A DNA stretch of 45,653 nt from Verrucomicrobiota bacterium (GCA_003641745.1 QNAI01000013.1:1-45653); one strand, 5' to 3'. Numbered from the stretch's first letter, positions 8,412-16,136 are shown. Notes: generated by a model not told the origin, from the sequence alone. Numbers and translations: made by a program.

Positions 8412-8956
8412 TTCGCTCTCTGTCTTATTATTTCTTTTCTGCGCAGTTCGCGCTGACGAGCCCGTTCCTGCATTCCGATTTCGAGGAGGTCGCTGACCAG
8501 CATTCGGGCTTCGGTCTCCTGCTCCTTCACCGTGAGTGGACGCCCGTATTCCTGCTCCAGGGTTGGCAGCGGTCTGATCAGCCCCCCGGCGGTGAACTGT
8601 GCTTCGCGGAGTTTCAGCCGCGCCGTCACGCCGGCTGAAAGTATCGTAACTTCCTCATTTTCCGGATCATAGGTTATGACCCGTATCCCTTCGGCCTCCT
8701 CCCCAACCGGAATCCAGACGCCCTCATTGGTTCGAACGTCAAATACACTGATCAGGACCTCGCGACCAAAAGAGAGCACGCTGGCGAACTGGAGGTTTGC
8801 CAAGGTAGGTGCGGGAACGGAGGGCGCCGCCGGCTTACCGGAATCGGGTGGCAGGAATGGAGATTCATCATCCGATTCGGACCCCAATAGCAGAGAACAC
8901 CCCGCCGAGAATATCACGGTCGCGAGTTTGAACCGAAGTTTTGTGAACACATTCAT
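8408..8956 (-). CDS. Putative lipoprotein of unknown function
   Basis: With the ATG at 8956 the 182-residue protein starts MNVFTKLRFK, followed by a hydrophobic core and SAGC (Cys20), a good lipobox. An Asp/Ser/Pro-rich linker leads to a small beta domain (about 60-135: two strands around VLISVFDVRTNEGVW and EGIRVITYDPENEEVTIL) and a charged helical C-terminus (KEQETEARMLVSDLL ... RQRELRRKEIIRQR). An upstream ATG at 9028 would add a second hydrophobic stretch and is less likely. The small beta domain is reminiscent of secretin-associated pilus/T2S accessory proteins, but this is not certain. Confidence 0.6.
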   Translation of the reverse strand: MNVFTKLRFKLATVIFSAGCSLLLGSESDDESPFLPPDSGKPAAPSVPAPTLANLQFASVLSFGREVLISVFDVRTNEGVWIPVGEEAEGIRVITYDPENEEVTILSAGVTARLKLREAQFTAGGLIRPLPTLEQEYGRPLTVKEQETEARMLVSDLLEIGMQERARQRELRRKEIIRQRAN

Positions 8957-9167
8957 CCTTCCAGCAATTAACGACATTAAGATAGGTAGAACCAAGAAAA
9001 GTGCCAACAAAAAGCCCGGCAACCGCACAGGTCACAGACCAGCCGATGTTACGGTCCCAATGCCCCAAAGAGAATGCCAGGGAGCGAAAATCGCACCGAT
9101 GCACGCGACACCTTCAAGTCACGTTCCGAGGTGTGCTGTCAGTCTCGAAAAATCCGACATTCGCCAC

Positions 9168-9198
9168 TTGACTTTGACATGACCACCTTCTCTATAGA
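9168..9198 (+). promoter_or_regulatory. Candidate promoter of tRNA-Asp
   Basis: TTGACT (9168-9173) and an overlapping alternative TTGACA (9174-9179) precede TATAGA (9193-9198). The first gives a 19-bp spacer to TATAGA, or 17 bp if TCTATA is used. The tRNA begins 14 bp after the -10 element. Confidence 0.45.
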
Positions 9199-9212
9199 CG
9201 CCTTTCCCATTT

Positions 9213-9289
9213 GGGGTGGTAGCTCAGTTGGTTAGAGCGCCTGCCTGTCACGCAGGAGGCCGCGGGTTCGAGTCCCGTCCATCCCGCCA
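9213..9289 (+). tRNA. tRNA-Asp (anticodon GTC)
   Basis: The 77-nt tRNA has encoded CCA. The acceptor GGGGTGG pairs with CCATCCC, the D-arm contains AGCTCAGTTGGTT, the anticodon stem is CCTGC/GCAGG with loop CTGTCAC giving anticodon GTC, and the T-loop is GTTCGAGT. It is immediately followed by the first copy of a direct repeat that flanks the GIY-YIG gene, so the cassette may have entered at the tRNA 3' end. Confidence 0.97.
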
Positions 9290-9290
9290 T

Positions 9291-9354
9291 CCTTCGCACG
9301 TTCCACGCGCTACGGATGGCACGCCCCTGGCAGACAACGGTGATAATCAGTAAG
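9291..9354 (+). repeat. Left direct repeat flanking the GIY-YIG gene
   Basis: CCTTCGCACGTTCCACGCGCT is followed by CGGATGGCACGCCCCTGGCAG and ACAACGGTGATAATCAGT. The same blocks recur at 9679-9768 after the GIY-YIG gene, where a REP-like hairpin splits them. About 70 bp further on, a copy of GCGAAGGATGGCGCCCGCCG precedes the gene. Confidence 0.8.
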
Positions 9355-9428
9355 AACGTTGAAACCTCAAGGCGAAGGATGGCGCCCGCCGAAGCCTTGG
9401 CGTAGGAGGGCCACGTTCTACTCTTTCA

Positions 9429-9674
9429 TTGATGTTCTACGTTTACTGCATCGAGAGCACCCAGGTTGCCGGTCACACCACCATCGGATTCACGCAAAAT
9501 CCCAAACAACGGCTCCTTGACCACAACCGCGGGTGCAATCCTTCGACCGCTCCTCTCACCCCTTGGAAGCTGAAAGGCTACATCGCCTTCGACTCCAAAC
9601 AAGGCGCTATGGACTTCGAAAGCTACTTGAAAACCGGATCGGGTCGTGCATTTCGCAAGAGACGCCTTTGGTAA
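9429..9674 (+). CDS. Small GIY-YIG endonuclease family protein
   Basis: The 81-residue protein matches a minimal GIY-YIG domain of the UPF0213/YhbQ type: YVY at 4-6, IGFT at 19-22 in place of YIG, Arg28, HN at 32-33 and a downstream Glu64 in the FESYLKTG segment. The active-site Tyr of YIG is replaced, but the Arg and Glu positions are present. Such short stand-alone domains are often present in many copies per genome with repeated flanking sequence. Here the gene sits between two direct repeats just after tRNA-Asp, which suggests a small mobile cassette. Nuclease activity is not certain. Confidence 0.85.
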   Translation: MMFYVYCIESTQVAGHTTIGFTQNPKQRLLDHNRGCNPSTAPLTPWKLKGYIAFDSKQGAMDFESYLKTGSGRAFRKRRLW

Positions 9675-9678
9675 GGGA

Positions 9679-9768
9679 CCTTCGCACGTTCCACGCGCTT
9701 CCGGCTTCTCGTTGATACGCCGTGACATGCCGGATGGCACGCCCTTGGCAGACAACGGTGATAATCAG
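9679..9768 (+). repeat. Right direct repeat with an internal REP-like insertion
   Basis: This copy matches the left repeat (CCTTCGCACGTTCCACGCGCT ... CGGATGGCACGCCC ... ACAACGGTGATAATCAGT) but is interrupted after CACGCGCT by about 30 bp of CCGGCTTCTCGTTGATACGCCG (9701-9722) plus TGACATGC. The left copy shows the uninterrupted sequence. Confidence 0.8.
9701..9730 (+). repeat. REP-like element CCGGCT-CTCGTTGATA-CGCCG
   Basis: CCGGC and GCCGx arms enclose a TTCTCGTTGATAC loop. Related copies are at 13825-13848 and, inverted, at 44763-44791 and 44809-44837. This copy appears inserted into the right direct repeat of the GIY-YIG cassette. Confidence 0.7.
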
Positions 9769-9890
9769 TCCTCAAACGACGCCCCAAAGCCTATCAACGC
9801 ATGACTCAACCCCGCTCGCTTATGCGCGTGTCTCCATCCCGCAGAAACAAGGGCAAAAAACCTCCTGAACCCGCCTTAACTTAGTGCCAT

Positions 9891-10868
9891 TCACGTTTGA
9901 CCCATGTCATCTTTCTCTTTCTCAGAGTCGGAGACGGGGAGGCGGTTGGCGAGCGTTTGGATGAAAAACTCTTCTTTCGATCCGTAACGATTTTCTGGCG
10001 AACCCGGAAATACCAGATGATTCTCAATACCGAGTTCGTCCATTCTTTCCTTCAGCTTGATGCCGAAGTTCACATGGTGGACTTTCCAACCGCGAGCTTC
10101 CTTCGGGTCGTCAGGAACTGGTTCGTCCGGGTTCATTTGGTATTCCATATAGAGAGGCACATCATCCTCGGTTAGAAGCGAAATCGCAGAGATCTCTTCA
10201 ATCGTTTTCTCAAAAGCTTCCTCGTCCTCCATATCGAAATACACCCAACGATCGCGGTGCGAAGCATCATAGTCGGGAATATGTTCCACCCACCACTCCA
10301 AATCCATGGTGGCCTGCCCCCCACTTGTCGCGAGACTGGTCAGGCGAGTGGAGTTTCTGGCAACTGGATCCTCGCTGTCGGGAACGGCCATTTCGTCGTG
10401 GAAGCCCAGATACATACATAGCTGGGCGCCCGCGGATCCGCCAAAGGCGCCAACGCGGTTTTCATCAAGGTTCCACTCCCGGGCTTTGCTGCGGATAAAC
10501 TGGAGCGCACGCCGGCAGTCGTAGTGGGCTGCAGGCAGTTTTGCTATCGAAATGAAGCGGTATTCAACCGAGGCCACGGATATCCCCGCTTCGTTCAATC
10601 TCAGGATTGTGACCGGTGAAATCCTCTTGTAGCTGCCGCCCTTGAAACCGCCACCATGAATATAAATCACCAACGGAGTCGGATCATCTGAATCGGCGAG
10701 CCAAAGGTCGAAGACGTTCTGTTCGTAGGGTCCGTATGAAACCTCGGCATGGGTGGGTTCAGGGCGCTGTTGCGCCCGCCCGTCGTTCTGTTGAGAAGAC
10801 GAAGGAGAGACGGCAAATAAAGATGTGATCAGGCCGACTGACAAGGAGTTCGAAATGACTTTTCTCAT
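9891..10868 (-). CDS. Secreted alpha/beta hydrolase (carboxylesterase-like)
   Basis: The 325-residue protein has an N-terminal signal peptide (hydrophobic 9-21). It shows the esterase/lipase oxyanion motif HGGGF at 71-75, a nucleophile elbow GGSAG at 143-147 (Ser145) and DxxxALQFIR typical of the BD-FAE/Aes type of family. The expected GxxH catalytic His motif near the C-terminus is not clear: the region reads LVFPGSPENRYGS. Activity therefore needs checking. The stop codon lies in a CACGTTTGACCC sequence, a short relative of the ends of the about 140-bp repeats near lpxD. Substrate unknown; export suggests an extracellular or periplasmic ester. Confidence 0.8.
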   Translation of the reverse strand: MRKVISNSLSVGLITSLFAVSPSSSQQNDGRAQQRPEPTHAEVSYGPYEQNVFDLWLADSDDPTPLVIYIHGGGFKGGSYKRISPVTILRLNEAGISVASVEYRFISIAKLPAAHYDCRRALQFIRSKAREWNLDENRVGAFGGSAGAQLCMYLGFHDEMAVPDSEDPVARNSTRLTSLATSGGQATMDLEWWVEHIPDYDASHRDRWVYFDMEDEEAFEKTIEEISAISLLTEDDVPLYMEYQMNPDEPVPDDPKEARGWKVHHVNFGIKLKERMDELGIENHLVFPGSPENRYGSKEEFFIQTLANRLPVSDSEKEKDDMGQT

Positions 10869-11210
10869 TGGTTTCAGGATCTGACTGAATTATGGCGTTA
10901 AGCGGCGGCGAAACAGGATTCTGATCTGATGGGATATTGAAGAGTCTCGTTGAAATGTCGCGAACAATGACTGAAAAAGGAGAGCGACCGAAACCTGGGG
11001 AAAATCCACACGATGGGGTAGCACCTAAGGAGTCCGGGACGCTCCCTTTCCAACTTCCGAGCTACGTAGGTGCTATGTAGGAACTACATAGTTGCTACAT
11101 AGTTGCTACGTAGTTCCTACCGGAGGAATATCTTTTCAGTCATGGAAAGATGAAGGAAGAGTTGGGCAGAGCAACGGGATCACCACAGACTTTGAGAAAA
11201 CCCTTACCTC
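10869..11210. other. Intergenic region upstream of the esterase
   Basis: No gene is seen. It holds the probable esterase promoter region and an array of five 11-bp units at 11061-11115. Confidence 0.5.
11061..11120. repeat. Five 11-bp iterons with palindromic CTAYRTAG core
   Basis: The units are GCTACGTAGGT, GCTATGTAGGA, ACTACATAGTT, GCTACATAGTT and GCTACGTAGTT, followed by CCTAC. Each contains an 8-bp palindrome of type CTA-YR-TAG, and the units follow each other without gaps at 11 bp, about one DNA helical turn. The array lies about 190 bp upstream of the esterase start. Confidence 0.8.
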
Positions 11211-11352
11211 AAAGGGTTAGGACCGACCCGAATGGACAGTGTCAGCACCGGATCGGCCGAGCAGCTCTGCATGGGTCACCCTTCGCGGGTATCCAAATGA
11301 TTCGCGGGGGGGGCTGAGGCAAAATGTTTAAATTCTACGTTTGACCCCTTTC
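11211..11352. repeat. About 140-bp repeat, copy A, at the lpxD 3' end
   Basis: The sequence from AAAGGGTTAGGACCGACCCG to TCTACGTTTGACCCCTT is roughly 90 percent identical by eye to copy B at 12485-12628, in the same orientation. It ends a few bases from the lpxD stop codon. Its tip TTTGACCCCTT matches the tips of the GGGGTCA hairpins elsewhere in the window. Confidence 0.85.
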
Positions 11353-11358
11353 TCACCC

Positions 11359-12378
11359 TCAGTGGCCGAGCTCCGCCAGTTCTTTTTCGGCTTCGCGCAT
11401 TCGCTTCAACAGTTCCGGGAGTTTATGCATGGCGATGATCTGGCGTTTCATCTCCATGGCCGGTTGAGCGGGATATCCAAAGACGGTGCCTTTCGGCGGG
11501 ACGTCGCGCATTACACCGGACTTTGCTCCGACGGTTGCTTGCGGTCCGAGCTTGAGATGGCCGGCGACTCCGGATTGGGAGGCGATGACACAGTAATCTT
11601 CCAGAGTCGTGCTTCCGGCAAAGCCGCATTGGCCCATGATCAGGTTATGGCGGCCAATCGAGACGTTATGGGCAACGTGAACCTGGTTGTCGATTTTGGT
11701 TCCCTGCCCGATGACGGTGGGGCCGAGAGCGCCGCGATCGACGGCGGTGTTGGCTCCGATCTCCACGTCGTCATGGATGATCACATTTCCGATCTGCAAC
11801 ATCTTCAGGTGTTGCCCTTGATCGAAGACATACCCGTAACCGTCGGAGCCGATGACGGTGCCAGCGTGGATGGTGACGCGACTACCGATCCGGGTTTCTG
11901 GATAGACCACGACGTTCGGGTGAAGGGTGACGTCTTCGCCGAGCACGCAGTTCTTGCGGACGTGGTTGCCACCGAGGAGCGCTGAACGAGCCCCGATCCG
12001 GGTGTGGTCACCGACGACGCAGTGGGGACCGATATGAGCGGTGGTGTCTATCTGGGCGGTGGGCGCAATCACGGCCGTGGGGTGGATGCCTGCGGGGTGT
12101 TCGTCCGGGGGGTAAAAGAAGGGGAGCAACTTTGCGACGGCCACACGGGCGTTGGGGACCTTGATCACAGTTTTTGATTCGGAGGTCAGGTCGTCACTGA
12201 CGAGTATGGCGCTGGCCTGGCTTTGCTCGGCGGCGGCGAAGTAGGAAGCTTTTTCCGCGAAGGTGATGTCTCCCTCGCGGGCATGGGCTGCCGGGGCGAT
12301 TCCGGTGATTTTTTTTGAAGCGTCCCCGAGGACTTCCCCCTGAAGTTGTTCTGCGATTTGAAAAGCTGTGAAGACCAT
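11359..12378 (-). CDS. lpxD: UDP-3-O-acylglucosamine N-acyltransferase LpxD
   Basis: LpxD adds the N-linked hydroxyacyl chain to UDP-3-O-acylglucosamine, the third step of lipid A synthesis in the cytoplasm. The 339-residue length is normal. The N-terminal uridine-binding domain is at 1-95, followed by left-handed beta-helix hexapeptide repeats at about 100-300. The catalytic region reads NQVHVAHNVSIG (His234 and His237), with GSDGYGY at 177-183 and the GANTAVDRGA motif at 208-217 typical of LpxD. It implies an LPS-bearing outer membrane. No lpxA, fabZ or bamA neighbour is present. It is bracketed by two copies of a 140-bp repeat. Confidence 0.96.
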   Translation of the reverse strand: MVFTAFQIAEQLQGEVLGDASKKITGIAPAAHAREGDITFAEKASYFAAAEQSQASAILVSDDLTSESKTVIKVPNARVAVAKLLPFFYPPDEHPAGIHPTAVIAPTAQIDTTAHIGPHCVVGDHTRIGARSALLGGNHVRKNCVLGEDVTLHPNVVVYPETRIGSRVTIHAGTVIGSDGYGYVFDQGQHLKMLQIGNVIIHDDVEIGANTAVDRGALGPTVIGQGTKIDNQVHVAHNVSIGRHNLIMGQCGFAGSTTLEDYCVIASQSGVAGHLKLGPQATVGAKSGVMRDVPPKGTVFGYPAQPAMEMKRQIIAMHKLPELLKRMREAEKELAELGH

Positions 12379-12484
12379 GGGCGTTCGTTGTGTTGCGATG
12401 ACGATCGGAGGGGGAAATCAGGAGTCAACGTTCATGTATCATATCTACCCTACTTGGGTCCAACATCTTCCAGAGCCCCTTATC

Positions 12485-12628
12485 CCAAAGGATCAGGGCC
12501 GACCCGAATGGACAGTGTTAACACCGGATCAGCCGAGCGGCTCTGCATGGGTCTCCCTTCGCGGGTTTCCAACATGATTCGCGGGGGCTAAGGCAAAAAT
12601 GTTTAAATTCTACGTTTGACCCCTTTTT
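12485..12628. repeat. About 140-bp repeat, copy B, at the MtaA-like gene 3' end
   Basis: Direct copy of the element at 11211-11352 (AAAGGATCAGGGCCGACCCG ... TCTACGTTTGACCCCTTTTT). The stop codon of the minus-strand gene begins directly after its T-run, so the element abuts the gene end. Differences from copy A are scattered single bases and a loss of three Gs in a G-run. Confidence 0.85.
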
Positions 12629-13623
12629 CAGAGTCTTTTGCCTGCGTCGGCGATCATCTTGAGGTTCTCGCAGGGAGCATCAAGAGGGACTGCGCATTCA
12701 GGTCCGATGATGTCGATTCCGACCTTCAGCTTTTCCGCGATGTCCCGCTCTATCGATTCAGGCGTGCCGTTCAGCACAACGTCGATATTGCTCGTGCCGC
12801 CCATAAGCGCCAGATTATCTCCCGCCAGCCTTCTCGCCTCCGCTGCGGGGACCTTTGAGTCGAAATGAAAGCATTCCACTCCGGTCTCCCGAATGTATTT
12901 CAGACGGTCCGAGGTGTCGCCGCAGATGTGAAGAATCAAGGGGCACGGGATACGCTCATGAAGTTCCTGGTGGATCTCGGCGAGAAAATCCCTGTAAGCA
13001 TTCGGGGAGCAAAGATCCCGCGTACAGTGGTCGCCGAGGGTCAGGGCGTCAGCGCCCTGTTCGATCTGGGCCTCGGCAAAAGCCACGGTGACTTCAAGGA
13101 GTTGCCGCATGACCTGTTTGACCCTGTCGGGGTTGAGGAGCGTGGAGATGAGAAATTCCTCAACGCCGAAAACGTGGTAACCGAGCGTCCAGGGGCCAAA
13201 CACTTTGCCAACCACAGCGACTTCACTCCCGACTTCCTTCTTGAGCAATTGCAGCGCCTTGAGCGGCACGGCGCAGCCGGGTTCCTTCAGGAAATCCCGG
13301 GGGATACGAAAGGGGTCATCTATGGAGGAGCATACGGATTGACCGTCGGGCATTCGGCCGCTGTCTCCCCAGTCAACGCGGCATCCAAGTGCTGCGGATT
13401 CATGCCAGACGCTGAACAACGGCATGACATTGTCGAAACCAAACTCCGTATGGCTCGTTGCCGCGAGCCTGGCCATCTTCTCCGGATCAAGGTGCGCATC
13501 CGGAAAAGCGATACCGACCCTGTCCATCAAGTCAGTGGTTACGATGGACGTCGCACTGCCAACAGACGCTCGGGGAGTGATGCCTCGTCGAAGTCTGGTC
13601 AGGAAGATATCTTTTGGTTTCAT
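12628..13623 (-). CDS. Uroporphyrinogen decarboxylase-fold methyltransferase (MtaA/CmuA-like)
   Basis: The 331-residue protein belongs to the UROD-like superfamily but carries the zinc ligands of methylcobamide-dependent methyltransferases: HICG (His232, Cys234) and GPEC (Cys310). True HemE lacks this H-x-C...C set. Such enzymes move methyl groups from a corrinoid protein to a thiol or other acceptor. No corrinoid protein, MttB-type methyltransferase or reactivase is adjacent, so the substrate is unknown. The N-terminal RLRRGITPRASVGSATSI resembles the start of this family. It is flanked on its 3' side by repeat copy B. Confidence 0.8.
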   Translation of the reverse strand: MKPKDIFLTRLRRGITPRASVGSATSIVTTDLMDRVGIAFPDAHLDPEKMARLAATSHTEFGFDNVMPLFSVWHESAALGCRVDWGDSGRMPDGQSVCSSIDDPFRIPRDFLKEPGCAVPLKALQLLKKEVGSEVAVVGKVFGPWTLGYHVFGVEEFLISTLLNPDRVKQVMRQLLEVTVAFAEAQIEQGADALTLGDHCTRDLCSPNAYRDFLAEIHQELHERIPCPLILHICGDTSDRLKYIRETGVECFHFDSKVPAAEARRLAGDNLALMGGTSNIDVVLNGTPESIERDIAEKLKVGIDIIGPECAVPLDAPCENLKMIADAGKRL

Positions 13624-13943
13624 CTCTGTCCTCTGGCGTCATCACCAGCCGCTGAAAGTTGTCCGAATTTCACACCGCGGAATCCGGCCACTGTCAGGAA
13701 CACGGAGCATTCCATCTCCGCTGAGTGTGAGAGTGGCCCGACCCTCAGAACAGCCAGCATATGGAAAGAACAACCACCTTCAAGCCAGGATCGGCACATT
13801 GGCAATTGCTCGGCGCACGCCCTTCCGGCTTCTCGTTGATACGCCGGGACAGGCTGCTGGGTATTCCCCCACCCTTGCCGCTTGCGTCCGGTGTGATCCG
13901 ACGCCTGCATGGTGGAGGCGCCGCAACCGGCAACCTTTGACTG
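13624..13943. other. Divergent intergenic region with one REP-like element
   Basis: No gene is supported. A REP-like copy lies at 13825-13848. Long antisense frames that run through here into neighbouring genes have no recognisable features. Confidence 0.5.
13825..13848 (+). repeat. REP-like element CCGGCT-CTCGTTGATA-CGCCGGGA
   Basis: CCGGC (13825-13829) pairs with GCCGG at the right end around a TTCTCGTTGATAC loop. Same family as 9701-9730 and the pair near 44763-44837. Confidence 0.65.
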
Positions 13944-14786
13944 ATGATTGACCCGATACGCTTTCCGATTCGGATCCTCTCCGATCTTCACCTGGGCAAC
14001 CAGGCGAGCATGGTTCGCACGGCCGAGGTTATCCTGCCCCTCTTTGAAGACACGGGCACGATTGTCCTCAACGGCGACACCTTTGATCACCGGCACCGGG
14101 AGCGAGGAAAGGCGCCGACTTACCCGATCGAGATGTTTGAGGCCTTGGCCGACCGAGCCGGCACCCATCTCGTCGTGATCTCGGGCAATCACGATCCTGA
14201 TGCGTCGACCGTCCACCACCTCGATCTGATGGATGGACAGATTCTGGTCACCCATGGCGACGTGCTCTACCCGGAGATCGCCCCGTGGAGTCATTTTGCC
14301 GCCCAGTTTCGAGAGATGATCAGGAAAGAGCTCGACGAGCTCGAGAACCCGGGCGGACATTCGCTCGAACACCTGCTGGCAACCAACAAGAGTGTGGCCC
14401 GCCAGATCCTGACCCAGCCCCACTTCTACTTTCCAACCAATGAAGGGTTCTTTCGTCACCTGCTTCGATACCTCTGGCCACCGTCTCGGATTCCCAGGAT
14501 TCTCGGCAGCTGGCGACAGCTTCCGATAAGCGCGGCGAAACTCGCCGGGGACCACCGACCCGACGCCCGATTTGTTATCGTCGGGCATACCCACTACCCG
14601 GGTGTCTGGACCCGACAGAGCCGTTGCATCATCAATACCGGTTCATTCCTTCCCTTGCTGGGCCGTCGACTGGTAGATATCCACGAGGACCACCTTGAGG
14701 TGAGGAAAATCCGGCGGGCCAGGCAAAGCTTCCATCCGGGACGGGTGGTGAGACGTTTCGCGGTGAGCAAGGGGGTCACGTCTTGA
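13944..14786 (+). CDS. Calcineurin-like metallophosphatase (UDP-diacylglucosamine hydrolase-like)
   Basis: The 280-residue protein has the five metallophosphoesterase motifs in order: DLHLG (14-18), NGDTFD (43-48), GNHD (81-84), HGD (104-106) and GHTH (about 214-217). Two metal ions bound by these residues hydrolyse phosphoesters. Its size and the DLHLG/NGDTFD pattern resemble LpxH/LpxI-type or YbbF-like enzymes, but the specific substrate is uncertain. The last residues KGVTS and the stop TGA are encoded by a truncated GGGGTCA repeat arm (14769-14791), so the native C-terminus was probably altered. Confidence 0.85.
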   Translation: MIDPIRFPIRILSDLHLGNQASMVRTAEVILPLFEDTGTIVLNGDTFDHRHRERGKAPTYPIEMFEALADRAGTHLVVISGNHDPDASTVHHLDLMDGQILVTHGDVLYPEIAPWSHFAAQFREMIRKELDELENPGGHSLEHLLATNKSVARQILTQPHFYFPTNEGFFRHLLRYLWPPSRIPRILGSWRQLPISAAKLAGDHRPDARFVIVGHTHYPGVWTRQSRCIINTGSFLPLLGRRLVDIHEDHLEVRKIRRARQSFHPGRVVRRFAVSKGVTS

Positions 14787-14791
14787 CTGTT
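14769..14791 (+). repeat. Truncated GGGGTCA arm inside the metallophosphatase 3' end
   Basis: AAGGGGGTCACGTCTTGACTG matches the left arm of the full hairpin that begins 28 bp later. It supplies the codons for GVTS and the stop TGA of the upstream gene. Confidence 0.9.
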
Positions 14792-14796
14792 CAGCA

Positions 14797-14864
14797 AGGG
14801 GGTCACGTCTTGACTGTTAAAAAAAACCAAAGAGGTTTTTTTAACAGTCAAGACGTGACCCCTT
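14797..14864. repeat. GGGGTCA hairpin H1 (convergent gene ends)
   Basis: Arms AGGGGGTCACGTCTTGACTG and the exact complement enclose TTAAAAAAAACC-AAAG-AGGTTTTTTTAA. It lies between the convergent metallophosphatase and the sulfatase maturase, and its right arm encodes the last residues (KGSRLDC) and stop TAA of the latter. Confidence 0.95.
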
Positions 14865-16088
14865 ATCCATGATCATGGACGGCGGACGTTTATTCTGCAG
14901 GAGCTGCCCCATCGTATTCATGGCTGGACCAACGTGCTTGAAGAACTTCTTGTAGGCCGCGCAGAGGTAGTTGAGCCCCGGCTCGCCATCCGGCGTTCGT
15001 ATGAAGCGGTGCTTCGGGCATTCCCCGTGGCAGGCAAAACGGACTTCGCACTCACGACAGTATTTGGGGAGGGTATCGCTCTTGTCGTTGCCGAACTTTC
15101 GCTGGAAATCCGAATCGACCATCGAACCCAGACCGAGGTTCATGATATTACCCAGCTTGAATTTCGGATAGACGTAGTGGTCGCACGAATACAGATCGCC
15201 GTTGTGCTCCAGGGCCAGGCCAAGACCGCACTTTTCGGAAAAGACACAGAGACCGCCCCCCATCCCGGTCCAGTTGCCCAGCGTTACGTCAAAGATCTGG
15301 ACGAAGGTTTTCCCGACGTCCTTTCGAACCCACTCGTCAAAGATCTTGACCAGGAATTCTCCGTAATCGTCCGCGCGAACACTCCATGAGGTCACGAGGA
15401 TGTGCCGATTCTTCTTCTCAGGATCGGGCGGCGGCGCCAGGTCGAGACCGGTGTCGGAACCCGGCTCGACACTGCGTTCGACCAGAGGGATAAACTGGAT
15501 AAACCCGCTGCCGATCTTCTTCAGGAAGCGGTAGACCTCGAGCGGGTGGCGGGAGTTCGCCCGATTGACCACGGTCAGCGTGTTGAACTCGACCTTGTGT
15601 TTCTTGAGAAGCCCGACTCCCTGCATGACCTTGTCGAAGGTCGGTTTTCCGCCCTTGTCGACCCGATATCGGTCATGGAGGCGAGCCGGTCCATCAATGC
15701 TGATTCCAACCAGGAATCCGCTTTCATGTAGAAACTCGCCCCACTCATCGTTCAGCAGGGTGCCGTTGGTCTGAAAGGCATTAGAAATCTGGCGCCCCTC
15801 TCCATACTTCTTCTGCAACTCGACCACCTTGCGGAAAAACTTCACCCCAAGGAGGGTTGGTTCCCCACCCTGCCAGGCGAAATTGACCTCGTTGACCGGT
15901 TGAGCCTCGATATAGGTCCGGACGTAGTTTTCGAGGACCTCGTCCGACATCCGAAAGTTCGATTTCTCCGGGTAGAGAACCTCCTTCTCCAAGTAAAAAC
16001 AATACTCGCAATCCAGGTTGCAAAGAGGACCAATCGGCTTGGTCATAATATGAAACGGCCGACTGGCTCTGGCGGTGGGTGACGACAT
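14841..16088 (-). CDS. Anaerobic sulfatase maturase (radical SAM/SPASM)
   Basis: This enzyme oxidises the active-site Cys or Ser of type I sulfatases to formylglycine with SAM and iron-sulfur clusters. The N-terminus reads MTKPIGPLCNLDCEYCFYLE, with the CxxxCxxC radical-SAM cluster motif, followed by GGEPTLLG and NAFQTNGTLL. The C-terminal half has many Cys (CVFSEKCG, CDHYVYPKF, CRECEVRFACHGECPKH) fitting SPASM auxiliary clusters. The chosen ATG at 16088 gives 415 residues; an upstream ATG at 16145 lies inside hairpin H2 and is doubtful. No sulfatase is in the window. The C-terminus KGSRLDC comes from hairpin H1. Confidence 0.92.
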   Translation of the reverse strand: MSSPTARASRPFHIMTKPIGPLCNLDCEYCFYLEKEVLYPEKSNFRMSDEVLENYVRTYIEAQPVNEVNFAWQGGEPTLLGVKFFRKVVELQKKYGEGRQISNAFQTNGTLLNDEWGEFLHESGFLVGISIDGPARLHDRYRVDKGGKPTFDKVMQGVGLLKKHKVEFNTLTVVNRANSRHPLEVYRFLKKIGSGFIQFIPLVERSVEPGSDTGLDLAPPPDPEKKNRHILVTSWSVRADDYGEFLVKIFDEWVRKDVGKTFVQIFDVTLGNWTGMGGGLCVFSEKCGLGLALEHNGDLYSCDHYVYPKFKLGNIMNLGLGSMVDSDFQRKFGNDKSDTLPKYCRECEVRFACHGECPKHRFIRTPDGEPGLNYLCAAYKKFFKHVGPAMNTMGQLLQNKRPPSMIMDKGSRLDC

Positions 16089-16136
16089 GGGAATGGAAAT
16101 TACGGCGGGATTTCGGTTCTTGGCAAGACGACGGGA

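Noticed and set aside
8868-9104. Small minus-strand membrane-like frame of 78 codons upstream of the lipoprotein
   Set aside because: It overlaps the lipoprotein coding region in another frame and has no ribosome binding site; the hydrophobic stretch alone is not enough.
12865-13839. Long plus-strand frame of 324 codons opposite the MtaA-like gene
   Set aside because: Antisense shadow of a well-recognised gene, with no domain features and running into a repeat-bearing gap.
13620-14594. Long minus-strand frame of 324 codons opposite the metallophosphatase
   Set aside because: The opposite strand has all five metallophosphoesterase motifs; this frame has none and depends on codon bias.
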